DNA of 64,000 nt from positions 372,001 through 436,000 of the forward strand of contig NZ_JAHWGH010000012.1 in NCBI RefSeq assembly GCF_019334305.1, written 5' to 3'. The notes beneath the pieces are model-generated. The model made no database searches, was not told the origin of the DNA, and saw only the letters and a program-made list of their open reading frames with translations. Below, piece by piece: positions 38,036 through 47,243 of the stretch. A program made the position numbers and the translations under genes. The DNA comes from Rossellomorea orangium (GTDB lineage Bacteria > Bacillota > Bacilli > Bacillales > Bacillaceae_B). The first letter of the stretch is position 1. Each line of letters starts with the position of its first letter.

Positions 38036-39586
38036 CTAAGGAGTGATGAATCGTTTGATGAACGGTATCCTGGCAAGGTCGTTTTTCACGATGAGTTTCA
38101 GGCCGATGGAGAGCAGTGTGTACAAAATTGTGGAAGTCATGACCCCGAATAGCAGGCGGAATACTGCCGACTCGTCATCAAACAGGTGAAGGTATGAGTA
38201 GTGGCCCCATATTCCGGTTACCAAAAGGACGATGATTGTCTTCACATAATCCCTCGCGTAAATCGTCATCGGGATATATTTCAAGATCGTCATGAAGTGA
38301 AGCAGGGTCACGAGCATGAATCCCGTCACGATTCCGAGAGCAGCCCCGTTAATACCGAAAGCAGGCTGTGACGCAAGAACAAAAATGACGCCGGTTTTGA
38401 CGACGGCACCTATGAGGCTGTTGATCATGGCGGCCCTGGCAAGGTTCAATGCCTGCAAAACGGCCTGTAATGGTCCCTGATAATAATAAAATAAAAAGAA
38501 GGGTGCCATGATCATGAGGAAACCTGCCCCGTTTTCATTGCCGTACATGACCTGCATGAGTGGCTTCGCATAAATGTAAAGGATGACAACTGATATCCCA
38601 CCGGTGATCAGGCAGAATCTTAGAGCCTGCTGAAGTCTGTGCTCGATTAAGCTGAAGTTTTTTTGAGAATTGGCTTCGCTTATGGCCGGTACAAGAGATT
38701 GAGATAATGACAAGGTTACGAAAGATGGAAGGAACAAAAGGGGGAGTGCGTATCCTGTCAATGAACCATACTGCTTCGTCGCCATTCCCGCCGCCACTCC
38801 AGCGAGGGCAAGACTGTTGGCTACCACGATCGGTTCAAAAAACCAGGCAATCGACCCAATCATCCTGCTGCCTGTCGCAGGCAGGGCCACACTCATGAGC
38901 TCATTGAACGTTTCCCGACCATTCCGGATCGAGGTGAAGAAGTTGCGTCTGATCTTGAACTTCTTTTTAACCTTGAAGCTTGCGAACAGATAGAGAAGGG
39001 AAGCGAGTTCTCCAAGTACCGAGGCCACCATGGCAGCGGCGGCTGCATATTCAATACCGTAAGGCAGGAAGGTTTTGGTCAATAAGGCAATCAGCGTAAT
39101 CCGGACCACTTGCTCGATAACCTGGGAATAAGCAGACGGTTTCATGTTCTGACGGCCCTGGAAATACCCCCTGATGACAGATGAGACCGCTACGATCGGA
39201 ATGATCGGGGCGATGGCGACCAACGGATAATAGATCCGGTCATCGGTGAACAATACGTCTGTTAAGTAAGGGGCAAGTAGAATGAGAGCCGGGGTGAAGA
39301 TAATCGATAATCCCATGGTAAGGGATAAAGACACCACCAATATTTTTTTTACTTTCCGGATATCACCCTTTGATTCTGCTTCAGCTACATTTTTCGAGAT
39401 GGCGACAGGAAGTCCAAGTTGAGTGATGGTGATGACGAGAATGAGTGTAGGGAATGCCATCATAAATAGCCCGACGCCCTCTTCCCCGATGAACCTGGCA
39501 ACGACGATCCGATTGACGAATCCTAATATTCTAGTAATAAAGGCGGCCATCATTAAGATCATGGTGCCTTTCAGAAATTTTGACAT
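38036..39586 (-). CDS. spoVB: Stage V sporulation protein B (SpoVB), MATE-like lipid flippase family
   Basis: A 516-residue protein with about 14 transmembrane helices of the MOP/polysaccharide-transport superfamily. MSKFLKGTMILMMAAFITRILGF and the VARFIGEEGVGLFMMAFP segment are hallmark sequences. SpoVB is needed for spore cortex synthesis, presumably by flipping lipid II in the outer forespore membrane. The start is the ATG at 39586 with an AGGCAGGG site; the longer frame to 39754 would cross the divergent comN start. Convergent with yrbG-like and divergent from comN. Confidence 0.93.
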   Translation of the reverse strand: MSKFLKGTMILMMAAFITRILGFVNRIVVARFIGEEGVGLFMMAFPTLILVITITQLGLPVAISKNVAEAESKGDIRKVKKILVVSLSLTMGLSIIFTPALILLAPYLTDVLFTDDRIYYPLVAIAPIIPIVAVSSVIRGYFQGRQNMKPSAYSQVIEQVVRITLIALLTKTFLPYGIEYAAAAAMVASVLGELASLLYLFASFKVKKKFKIRRNFFTSIRNGRETFNELMSVALPATGSRMIGSIAWFFEPIVVANSLALAGVAAGMATKQYGSLTGYALPLLFLPSFVTLSLSQSLVPAISEANSQKNFSLIEHRLQQALRFCLITGGISVVILYIYAKPLMQVMYGNENGAGFLMIMAPFFLFYYYQGPLQAVLQALNLARAAMINSLIGAVVKTGVIFVLASQPAFGINGAALGIVTGFMLVTLLHFMTILKYIPMTIYARDYVKTIIVLLVTGIWGHYSYLHLFDDESAVFRLLFGVMTSTILYTLLSIGLKLIVKNDLARIPFIKRFITP

Positions 39587-39711
39587 AAAATTCCCTGCCT
39601 TCTCAAAATTGGTATAATCGTATACAATGATGTATATGCACAAGGGTGGACAAAGCATGACAAGTAGTGAACAATTCCGGCTAAATATAGCCCAGATGGG
39701 GTGAACGGGGT

Positions 39712-40032
39712 ATGAAGAACAATCAGCATCCTTATGACCGTTTTTATGAATCATTAGTACCAGCGCTTGTTAGCAAAGTAGAAGAATTCGAAGTGCTTGG
39801 CTACGGAAAGGCAGACACTGACCGCCTATGGGCCTACTTAACGAAGAAAAAATGGAAAAAGCCTGATGTGGATATGAAATTCTTTCAATTGGTGAGTGAT
39901 GTGTTAACGGTCAAGCCTGGAGAGTATATGAGCTTTGAGACCATTGAAGCATATCGGTCTCCCAATTGGTTTGCCGAAGTGAATGAAGATGAATTGAATG
40001 AGCTGCTTCGCCCGAATAAGAATGGAAAATAG
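39712..40032 (+). CDS. comN: Post-transcriptional regulator ComN
   Basis: A 106-residue cytoplasmic protein matching ComN (YrzD): YDRFYESLVPALVSKVEEFEVLGYG and VTKPGEYMSFETIEAYRSPNW-like segments. In B. subtilis ComN controls comEA message and localisation for competence. It lies between spoVB and secDF as in B. subtilis. A GGGG site precedes the ATG. Its presence hints that the competence network is retained. Confidence 0.88.
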   Translation: MKNNQHPYDRFYESLVPALVSKVEEFEVLGYGKADTDRLWAYLTKKKWKKPDVDMKFFQLVSDVLTVKPGEYMSFETIEAYRSPNWFAEVNEDELNELLRPNKNGK

Positions 40033-40044
40033 TCCGAAAAGAAA

Positions 40045-40073
40045 TTGACACTCTTTTCTTTCTCGTAGATAAT
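40045..40073 (+). promoter_or_regulatory. Sigma-A promoter of secDF
   Basis: TTGACA (40045-40050) and GATAAT (40068-40073) are separated by 17 bp, about 90 bp upstream of secDF. Confidence 0.65.
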
Positions 40074-40161
40074 GAGAATGTTGAAGAATTCAGGAATTAT
40101 ATTACTTTTTTAAGCACATAGTTTGTATGGTTTTTAAAACGGCAAGGAGGATCTATACATA

Positions 40162-42426
40162 ATGGTAAAGCGTGGCCGAATAATTGCCTTCTTTATACTT
40201 GTGGTATTGCTTGCAGGTACTATGGGAGGAACTACGAAGAGCATAGTCGATAACATCAAACTGGGATTGGACCTTCAGGGAGGGTTTGAAGTTCTTTACG
40301 AAGTTCAGCCTATCAAAAAAGGTCAGGAAATCACGAAAGAGACCGTCGCCAATACAGCGGATGCACTCGACAAGCGTATCAACGTATTGGGAGTCAGTGA
40401 ACCCAACATCCAAATTGAAGACGGGAACCGCATCCGTGTTCAACTTGCTGGTGTGGAGGATCAGAACGAGGCAAGGGAAATCCTTTCCACTCAAGCCAAT
40501 CTGACGTTCCGTGACGTAAACGATAAAGTCCGTCTGGACGGTTCGGATCTTGCGTCTGGATCTGCGAAACAGACATTTGATGACAAAAACAATCCGATTG
40601 TTTCATTAAAGTTGAAAGATCGCTCTAAATTCTATGAATTAACGAAGGAAATCTCAGCTATGTATCCTCAAAATCAGCTGGTTATCTGGCTTGATTTCGA
40701 GGAAGGAAAAGATTCTTACAAAGCTGAAGCAGGGAAAGCGGATCCGAAATTCATCTCTGACCCGGCGGTGAGTAAGCCGATTAACTCGGATGAAGTCATC
40801 ATTGAAGGGAACTTCACGGTTGAGCGTGCCCAGAATCTTGCGTCCCTTTTAAATGCAGGTGCACTTCCGGTTAAACTGGATGAGAAATATTCAACATCCG
40901 TTGGAGCACAATTCGGTCAGCAGGCACTGGATAAGACAGTCACTGCAGGGATCATCGGGATCGCGATCATTTTCTTATTCATGATTGCGTATTACCGTTT
41001 CCCGGGACTGATCGCAACGATCACCCTTTCAGTTTATATTTACTTGATACTGTTAATTTTCGATATGATGAACGGGGTCCTGACCCTTCCGGGAATTGCA
41101 GCCCTTATCCTTGGTGTGGGTATGGCCGTCGATGCGAATATCATCACATATGAACGGATCAAAGAGGAGATGCGGGTCGGGAAGCCGATACGTTCGGCCT
41201 TCCAGGCAGGTAATAAATCTTCTTTCCTGACGATCCTGGATGCCAACGTAACGACCATCCTTGCAGCGGCCGTTCTCTTCTTCTATGGGACAAGTTCGGT
41301 CAAAGGATTCGCAACGATGCTGATTGTCAGTATCCTGACAAGCTTCATTACGGCGGTATGGGGTTCACGACTGTTACTCGGCCTTTGGGTGAACAGCCGT
41401 ATCTTTAATAAAAAGCCGGGCTGGTTCGGCGTCAAAAAATCCGAAATCAAGGACTTGGCGGAGAACTACGATACACTGGATCTCCCTACCCGGTTTGACC
41501 GCTTTGATTTCGCAGCACAGCGAAAGAAATTCTTTACTTTGTCAGCGGTACTCATTACGGCAGGTATCATCATCCTGGCCATTTTCCGATTAAATCTTGG
41601 AATTGACTTTGTCAGCGGATCCCGGATGGAAGTTCTGGCTGATCAAAGCCTGAAGACCGAACAGATTCAGGACGAACTGAAGGAAATTAATCTGCCTTCT
41701 GAGGATGTCGTCATCTCAGGCGATAAAGATAATATTGCGGTCGTCCGCTATACGGATGATCTGAATAAGGATGATATCGCTACACTAAAGGACCACTTCA
41801 ATAAGCTTTACGGAGCTGAACCGAGTATCAGCACCGTTTCTCCCGTCATTGGGAAAGAGCTTGCACAAAACGCCATGATTGCTGTGGCAATCGCTTCTGT
41901 CGGAATCATCATTTACGTCACGATCCGATTTGAATGGAGAATGGCAGTGGGTGCGATCCTTGCCCTCCTGCATGATGCATTCTTCATCATCGCGTTCTTC
42001 AGTCTCACAAGGCTTGAAGTGGATATCACGTTCATTGCAGCCGTCCTGACGATTGTCGGATACTCGATTAATGATACGATCGTCACCTTCGACAGGCTCA
42101 GGGAGAACCTGCATAAGAAACGTAGATTGAAGACGGATAAAGACATTGAAGACGTGGTGAACCAGAGTATCAGGCAAACGATGGGGCGTTCAGTTAACAC
42201 CGTCCTTACCGTTGTATTTACGGTACTTGCACTCATGATCTTCGGAAGTGAGTCCATCCGTAACTTCTCCATCGCGTTACTTGTCGGTTTGATTTCCGGT
42301 ACTTATTCTTCTGTTTTCATCGCATCACAAGTATGGCTTGTCATGAAGAAGAAAGAATTGAAGAAAAAAGGTACCATCAAAACTGTAAGAGAAAAGAAAA
42401 CCTGGTCGGATGAACCGCAAGTATAA
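40162..42426 (+). CDS. secDF: Fused protein translocase subunits SecD-SecF
   Basis: A 754-residue fusion as found in Bacillus. The SecD half has GLDLQGGFEVLYEV, the large external P1 domain and GVGMAVDANIITYERIKEE. The SecF half begins near residue 450 with FRLNLGIDFVSGSRMEVLA and contains TIVGYSINDTIVTFDRLRENL. Twelve transmembrane helices are expected. The complex uses the proton gradient to pull exported proteins from SecYEG. A terminator follows directly. Confidence 0.98.
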   Translation: MVKRGRIIAFFILVVLLAGTMGGTTKSIVDNIKLGLDLQGGFEVLYEVQPIKKGQEITKETVANTADALDKRINVLGVSEPNIQIEDGNRIRVQLAGVEDQNEAREILSTQANLTFRDVNDKVRLDGSDLASGSAKQTFDDKNNPIVSLKLKDRSKFYELTKEISAMYPQNQLVIWLDFEEGKDSYKAEAGKADPKFISDPAVSKPINSDEVIIEGNFTVERAQNLASLLNAGALPVKLDEKYSTSVGAQFGQQALDKTVTAGIIGIAIIFLFMIAYYRFPGLIATITLSVYIYLILLIFDMMNGVLTLPGIAALILGVGMAVDANIITYERIKEEMRVGKPIRSAFQAGNKSSFLTILDANVTTILAAAVLFFYGTSSVKGFATMLIVSILTSFITAVWGSRLLLGLWVNSRIFNKKPGWFGVKKSEIKDLAENYDTLDLPTRFDRFDFAAQRKKFFTLSAVLITAGIIILAIFRLNLGIDFVSGSRMEVLADQSLKTEQIQDELKEINLPSEDVVISGDKDNIAVVRYTDDLNKDDIATLKDHFNKLYGAEPSISTVSPVIGKELAQNAMIAVAIASVGIIIYVTIRFEWRMAVGAILALLHDAFFIIAFFSLTRLEVDITFIAAVLTIVGYSINDTIVTFDRLRENLHKKRRLKTDKDIEDVVNQSIRQTMGRSVNTVLTVVFTVLALMIFGSESIRNFSIALLVGLISGTYSSVFIASQVWLVMKKKELKKKGTIKTVREKKTWSDEPQV

Positions 42427-42433
42427 TGATGAA

Positions 42434-42477
42434 GAACAGGTCAGGGGAGTATATCTTCCCGGACCTGTTCTTTTTTG
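42434..42477 (+). terminator. Terminator after secDF
   Basis: GAACAGGTC and GACCTGTTC flank an inner GGGAG/CTTCCC stem and are followed by TTTTTT. It shows that the CDF gene must start downstream of it. Confidence 0.9.
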
Positions 42478-42530
42478 TTTTTTTACGGCATTGGGTTACA
42501 ATAATAGGAGTTATAAGGGAGGCGTCATAT

Positions 42531-43457
42531 ATGAACCATGAGGATCGTTTTAAGAAAGCAGAATTTGCCGCCATGATTGGTGTGGTGGGCAATATCTTGT
42601 TGGCGATAATAAAGTGGGCTGCAGGAATACTCGGGAATAGTAGGGCCCTCATTGCTGATGCGGTCCATTCTGCATCGGATGTTGCAGGGTCCCTTGCCGT
42701 CTTTATCGGTCTGCGTGCCGCCAAGCAGCCTCCTGATCAGGATCATCCTTATGGTCATGGAAAAGCGGAGTCCATCGCGGCGATTATCGTGGCTGTCCTA
42801 TTGTTCCTGGTAGGAATTGAAATCGGGAAGTCATCGATTGAATCCTTTTTTCATCCCCTTAGTCCTCCTACATCCATTGCGATTTATGCGGTCATTGTCT
42901 CCATTGTCGTAAAGGAAGCGATGTTTCAATATAAATATCGGTTGGGTAAAAGAATAAAGAGTGATGCTCTGATCGTTAATGCGTATGAGCATCGTTCGGA
43001 TGTGTTTTCTTCCATTGCAGCCCTCGTAGGGATTTCAGCTTCCATCCTTGGAGGAAAGTTCGATGTAGGCTGGCTGGTTTATGCAGATCCCGTCGCGGGA
43101 ATATTCGTTTCCCTCCTTGTCCTTAAGATGGCTTGGCATTTGGGTGCGGAATCAATACATACGACACTCGATCACGTTATGCACGAGGAAGACATCGTGC
43201 CGTTCCGAAAGATCGTTGAGTCCGTCCCGGAAGTGAAAGAAATCAACGAGCTTCATGCAAGGGAGCATGGGCACTACGTCATCATCGATCTAAAGATCAG
43301 CGTTGATCCTTTTATGACGGTAGAAGAGGGTCACCGGGTAGGGAAGAGAGTGAAAGAGAAGCTTTTGGGAGAATCGAATGTAAACGATGTGTTTATTCAT
43401 ATCAATCCATTCAATCCTGCTTCTGAAGAAAGTGATGATCAAATAGACTTAAGTTAA
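42531..43457 (+). CDS. Cation diffusion facilitator (CDF) family transporter
   Basis: A 308-residue metal/proton antiporter. Six transmembrane helices form the N-terminal two thirds, with the metal-site motif ALIADAVHSASDVAGS (HxxxD) and the second site NAYEHRSDVFSS. The C-terminal cytoplasmic domain (EINELHAREHGHYVIIDLKI) binds metal and dimerises. The likely substrate is Zn, Mn or Fe, unresolved. ATG 42531 follows AAGGGAGG; the open frame from 42426 runs through the secDF terminator and is rejected. Confidence 0.93.
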   Translation: MNHEDRFKKAEFAAMIGVVGNILLAIIKWAAGILGNSRALIADAVHSASDVAGSLAVFIGLRAAKQPPDQDHPYGHGKAESIAAIIVAVLLFLVGIEIGKSSIESFFHPLSPPTSIAIYAVIVSIVVKEAMFQYKYRLGKRIKSDALIVNAYEHRSDVFSSIAALVGISASILGGKFDVGWLVYADPVAGIFVSLLVLKMAWHLGAESIHTTLDHVMHEEDIVPFRKIVESVPEVKEINELHAREHGHYVIIDLKISVDPFMTVEEGHRVGKRVKEKLLGESNVNDVFIHINPFNPASEESDDQIDLS

Positions 43458-43472
43458 AGGGAGGGAATCCTC

Positions 43473-43808
43473 ATGAAATTTCAATGGACTTTATTATTGG
43501 GTATATTCTTTGCGCTGGTGGTTTCGATATTCGCTGTCATCAACGTAGATCCCGTCACCGTCAACTATTTATTCGGTGAGTCAGACTGGCCTCTTATTTT
43601 AGTTATACTTGGATCTGTCTTCATGGGCGGGATCATTGTAGGTTCCGTTGGACTGTTTCGGCTATTCGTCATCCAGCGAAAGGTCAAATCCCTTGAAAAA
43701 GAAAATATGTTATTGAGGGAACAGGCAGAAGGGATCCATAAACAAAAGACCGAAGATATCCCGTTAAAAAAACGCGCTCCTGACTCAGTAGGGGACGTGG
43801 GGGAATGA
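43473..43808 (+). CDS. LapA-domain (DUF1049) membrane protein (YrvD-like)
   Basis: A 111-residue protein with two transmembrane helices (about 4-24 and 40-64): WTLLLGIFFALVVSIFAVINVDPVTVNYLFG then a FMGGIIVGSVGLFRL segment. A short coiled coil follows (KVKSLEKENMLLREQAEG). This is the LapA/YrvD type of unknown function. It starts 16 bases after the CDF gene behind AAGGGAGG, and a terminator follows. Confidence 0.85.
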   Translation: MKFQWTLLLGIFFALVVSIFAVINVDPVTVNYLFGESDWPLILVILGSVFMGGIIVGSVGLFRLFVIQRKVKSLEKENMLLREQAEGIHKQKTEDIPLKKRAPDSVGDVGE

Positions 43809-43811
43809 ATG

Positions 43812-43844
43812 AGCTTGGTGGCTTTTGCCGCCGGGCTTTTTTTT
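43812..43844 (+). terminator. Terminator after the LapA-domain gene
   Basis: AGCTTGGTGGC, a TTTT loop and GCCGCCGGGCT pair with G-U wobbles and are followed by a run of T. Confidence 0.8.
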
Positions 43845-43874
43845 GTATTAGAGGGGCGTAAGTTGTTGGGATTT

Positions 43875-44007
43875 GTTTGGATGAAAATATAATTTGGCTG
43901 GATGAAGGTTGATTTCGGCCGAATTTTCAGCAAAATCCGCTGAATTAGGGAAGGAAACGGCCGGATTATTCCCACTTCGTCTGGTTTCTCACCAATAATG
44001 GCCCGTT
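43875..44007. repeat. Degenerate word array with 21-bp period
   Basis: Related 8-mers of the form GGCYGRAT occur at 43875 (GTTTGGAT), 43896 (GGCTGGAT), 43917 (GGCCGAAT), 43938 (CGCTGAAT), 43959 (GGCCGGAT), 43979 (GTCTGGTT) and 44000 (GGCCCGTT). The spacings are 21, 21, 21, 21, 20 and 21 bp. The bases between the words are not conserved. No gene is seen here. The array fills most of the gap between the LapA-domain gene and recJ. Confidence 0.7.
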
Positions 44008-44126
44008 TTAACCAGAGGGGCATCCCGCATCCAAGTATACTCACCGTTCTTCTTTTCCCAGACTGTCATTAACATTGAAACAACTCCTCCACTTTTGTAT
44101 AATGAGTAAGGTTGAGGGGTGAACGT

Positions 44127-46490
44127 ATGTTACATTCAAAAACACGTTGGATTAAGACAGAATCAGACGAACATAAAATAGCAGAACTTGCAAATGAACT
44201 AAAAGTACCCTCGCTTGTAGCAAAATTATTGTTGAACCGGGACTTGGAAGATGTTGAAGAAGCCCGGAATTTTTTATTTGATACAGGCGACTTATTTCAC
44301 GATCCCTTTTTATTTGAAGATATGAAAAAAGCAACGGAACGAATCCATAAAGCCATCCAAGACGGAGAGAGAATTCTTGTTTACGGTGACTATGATGCGG
44401 ACGGGGTCAGCTCGACGTCGGTTATGATGACGGTCCTGAGAGATCTTGGGGCAGAGGTGGAATTCTATATCCCTAACCGGTTCTCAGAAGGATATGGACC
44501 GAACGAAGGAGCATTCCGCTGGGCAAAGGATGAGGACTTCTCACTTATCATCACAGTAGATACGGGAATATCTGCTGTCAACGAAGCGAAATTGGCGAAA
44601 GAGCTTGGATTGGACCTGATCATAACGGATCACCATGAACCTGGACCTGAATTACCAGAAACATATGCTCTTCTTCATCCGAAGGTCGAAGGCACTTCAT
44701 ATCCATTTGGGGAACTTGCGGGAGTGGGGGTCGCTTTCAAACTGGCCCATGCCCTGTACGGTGAATTACCGACCCATTTACTTGATCTTGCAGCAATTGG
44801 AACCATTGCCGATCTCGTTCCTTTAAGAGGAGAGAACCGCATCCTGGCTAAAAGAGGTCTTGCACAGCTTCGGGTTTCAAACCGATTGGGGATTAAAGCA
44901 TTATGCAAAATTGGCAATGCCCATCAACATGAGATAACGGAAGAGACGGTTGGATTCATGATTGCTCCAAGAATCAATGCGGTTGGTCGTTTAGGGGATG
45001 CGGACCCTGCTGTCGATCTTATGCTGACAGAAGATACAGAGGAAGCCAAAGCTCTTGCGGAAGAAATCGATGGTTTGAATAAGGAAAGGCAATCAATCGT
45101 TGCTCAAATGACCGAGGAAGCAGTTGAGATGGTGGAGAACGACTTTCCCCTGAAGGATAACGCTGTTCTCATCATCGGGAAAGAAGGCTGGAATCCAGGG
45201 GTCGTGGGAATTGTTGCATCGCGACTTGTGGATAAGTTTTATCGACCGACCATCGTGCTCAGTTATGATTCTGAAAAAGGGACTGCAAAGGGATCGGCGA
45301 GAAGCATCGTCGGATTTGATTTATTCAAGAATCTTTCCACGTGCAGGGATATCCTCCCCCACTTTGGTGGCCATCCGATGGCTGCGGGTATGACCCTGCA
45401 ACTAGAAGATGTCGACCAGCTAAGGAACCGGTTGAATGAACTGGCAGAGACAGAACTTTCGCCGGATGACTTCATCCCGGTCACACAGCTAGATGCTACC
45501 GTCACCGTGGACGAAATTTCAGTGGAGTCCATTGAAAAGCTTCAACTCCTGGCACCGTTCGGGATGAAGAATCCAAAGCCGAAATGGATTCTTGAAGATG
45601 TAAGCATCGGACATTATAAAAAAATCGGATCACAACAGAATCACTTGAAGCTGGTCCTTGAAAACAATGGTATTCAATTGGACGGTGTTGGTTTCGGTCT
45701 CGGTGAACTGGCAGACCATATGACACCATTTTCGAACGCTTCTGTGATTGGTGAATTATCCATAAATGAGTGGAATAACCGAAAAAAACCACAGGTGTTT
45801 CTGCATGATGTAAAAATCGATCAATGGCAGTTATTCGATGTGCGGGGCATCAAACAGGTCCATAAGTGGAACGCCCTCATTCCTGAAGAAAATAAGAGGC
45901 TGGTTTGCTTTCATCCATCCACGTTGGACAAACTGAATCTCTCGAAAGATGAAGTGTTGTTATTGGAGGATCATTCGAGTTTGGAAGGTGTATCCATGAA
46001 TAAGGCAAGTCTCGTGCTTTTGGATCTCCCGACTTCCAAGCCATTACTTGAAGACCTGTTAAAAAAGGGTAAGCCACATCGTATTTATGCTCATTTCTTT
46101 CAAGAGGAAGATCATTTCTTCAGTACGATGCCGACCCGTGACCATTTCAAATGGTATTATGGATTTTTGTCCAAACGGGGATCATTTGACCTGAATAAAC
46201 ATGGGGATGATCTTGCCAAGTACAAAGGATGGTCAAAAGAAACAATCGATTTCATGTCACAGGTGTTTTTTGATTTGAAGTTTGTTACAATAGTGAATGG
46301 ATTTATTTCTCTCAATCCTGAGAAAACCAAGAAAGATCTTTCAGAATCTCGAACATATCAGAAGAAACAACAACAATACGAGCTTGAAAACGAATTGTTA
46401 TATTCTTCCTATCAAGAGTTGAAGACTTGGTTTAATGAAAGGATGGAAGAGTCTGTTACAATTGAGGAGGAAGTAAAAGCATGGACTTAA
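44127..46490 (+). CDS. recJ: Single-stranded-DNA-specific exonuclease RecJ
   Basis: A 787-residue protein of the DHH family. Catalytic motifs are [27 protein letters not shown] and the DHHA1 motif around [10 protein letters not shown]. The C-terminal 220 residues form the extra domain typical of Bacillus RecJ. It degrades ssDNA 5'-3' in recombination and mismatch repair. ATG 44127 follows GAGGGG; TTG 44112 is too close to that site. apt overlaps its end by ten bases. Confidence 0.97.
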   Translation: MLHSKTRWIKTESDEHKIAELANELKVPSLVAKLLLNRDLEDVEEARNFLFDTGDLFHDPFLFEDMKKATERIHKAIQDGERILVYGDYDADGVSSTSVMMTVLRDLGAEVEFYIPNRFSEGYGPNEGAFRWAKDEDFSLIITVDTGISAVNEAKLAKELGLDLIITDHHEPGPELPETYALLHPKVEGTSYPFGELAGVGVAFKLAHALYGELPTHLLDLAAIGTIADLVPLRGENRILAKRGLAQLRVSNRLGIKALCKIGNAHQHEITEETVGFMIAPRINAVGRLGDADPAVDLMLTEDTEEAKALAEEIDGLNKERQSIVAQMTEEAVEMVENDFPLKDNAVLIIGKEGWNPGVVGIVASRLVDKFYRPTIVLSYDSEKGTAKGSARSIVGFDLFKNLSTCRDILPHFGGHPMAAGMTLQLEDVDQLRNRLNELAETELSPDDFIPVTQLDATVTVDEISVESIEKLQLLAPFGMKNPKPKWILEDVSIGHYKKIGSQQNHLKLVLENNGIQLDGVGFGLGELADHMTPFSNASVIGELSINEWNNRKKPQVFLHDVKIDQWQLFDVRGIKQVHKWNALIPEENKRLVCFHPSTLDKLNLSKDEVLLLEDHSSLEGVSMNKASLVLLDLPTSKPLLEDLLKKGKPHRIYAHFFQEEDHFFSTMPTRDHFKWYYGFLSKRGSFDLNKHGDDLAKYKGWSKETIDFMSQVFFDLKFVTIVNGFISLNPEKTKKDLSESRTYQKKQQQYELENELLYSSYQELKTWFNERMEESVTIEEEVKAWT

Positions 46491-46993
46491 AACAATATGT
46501 TACAATCGTTGAGGACTGGCCTAAAGAAGGAATCAAATTTAAAGACATCACGACCTTGATGGATAATGGTGATGCATATAGATACGCAACTGATCAAATC
46601 GTCGAATATGCAAAAGAAAAACAAATCGACCTTGTCGTTGGACCTGAAGCACGCGGATTCATCATCGGCTGCCCAGTCGCATACGCTTTGGGAGTAGGTT
46701 TTGCCCCGGTGCGTAAACCTGGTAAATTACCACGTGAAACGATCCAGAAGGAATACGGCCTGGAATACGGTAAAGATGCACTGACGATCCATAAAGATGC
46801 CATCAAGCCCGGCCAGCGTGTACTCATCACGGATGACTTACTTGCTACCGGTGGAACAATCGAAGCAACGATCAAGCTTGTAGAAGAACTGGGCGGAATC
46901 GTTGCGGGTACAGCATTCTTAATTGAATTAACATACCTTGACGGCCGCGACAAGCTAGACAACTATGATATCATGACATTAATGCAATACTAA
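46481..46993 (+). CDS. apt: Adenine phosphoribosyltransferase
   Basis: A 170-residue purine salvage enzyme forming AMP from adenine and PRPP. The PRPP-binding motif is [14 protein letters not shown], and [18 protein letters not shown] and [14 protein letters not shown] are conserved. It starts within the end of recJ with a GAGGAGG site. Adjacent relA controls purine-related (p)ppGpp. A terminator follows. Confidence 0.98.
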   Translation: MDLKQYVTIVEDWPKEGIKFKDITTLMDNGDAYRYATDQIVEYAKEKQIDLVVGPEARGFIIGCPVAYALGVGFAPVRKPGKLPRETIQKEYGLEYGKDALTIHKDAIKPGQRVLITDDLLATGGTIEATIKLVEELGGIVAGTAFLIELTYLDGRDKLDNYDIMTLMQY

Positions 46994-47035
46994 TTTATCA
47001 AATCTAATAAACATATACAATTTGTGATATACTGA

Positions 47036-47080
47036 AATAAGGGACTGACATTTGGAAAACGTGTCAGCCCTTATTTTTTT
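47036..47080 (+). terminator. Terminator after apt
   Basis: AATAAGGG, a bulged A and CTGACA pair with TGTCAGCCCTTATT; a run of T follows. Confidence 0.85.
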
Positions 47081-47243
47081 ATTAAAATCATCTATACATT
47101 TGACATATCTCGACAAAATTAGATGGATTCTGAGAATTTTTCTCTAAACACTTTACAGAAGCTCTTTTTTTTTTGATAATAGTAACAATCATTAAAAATC
47201 GAACAATAATGAACTAAATTTAAATACAAAGGTGATTTTGATC

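Noticed and set aside
39587-39754. 56-residue N-terminal extension of SpoVB
   Set aside because: It would overlap the divergent comN start, and the conserved family N-terminus begins at the ATG at 39586.
40066-40078. Fur-box-like GATAATGAGAATG near the secDF promoter
   Set aside because: Only half of a Fur site is present and the -10 element explains the sequence; no iron gene is nearby.
42426-42530. N-terminal extension of the CDF transporter from ATG 42426
   Set aside because: The extension runs through the secDF terminator hairpin and lacks a ribosome site, while ATG 42531 has AAGGGAGG.
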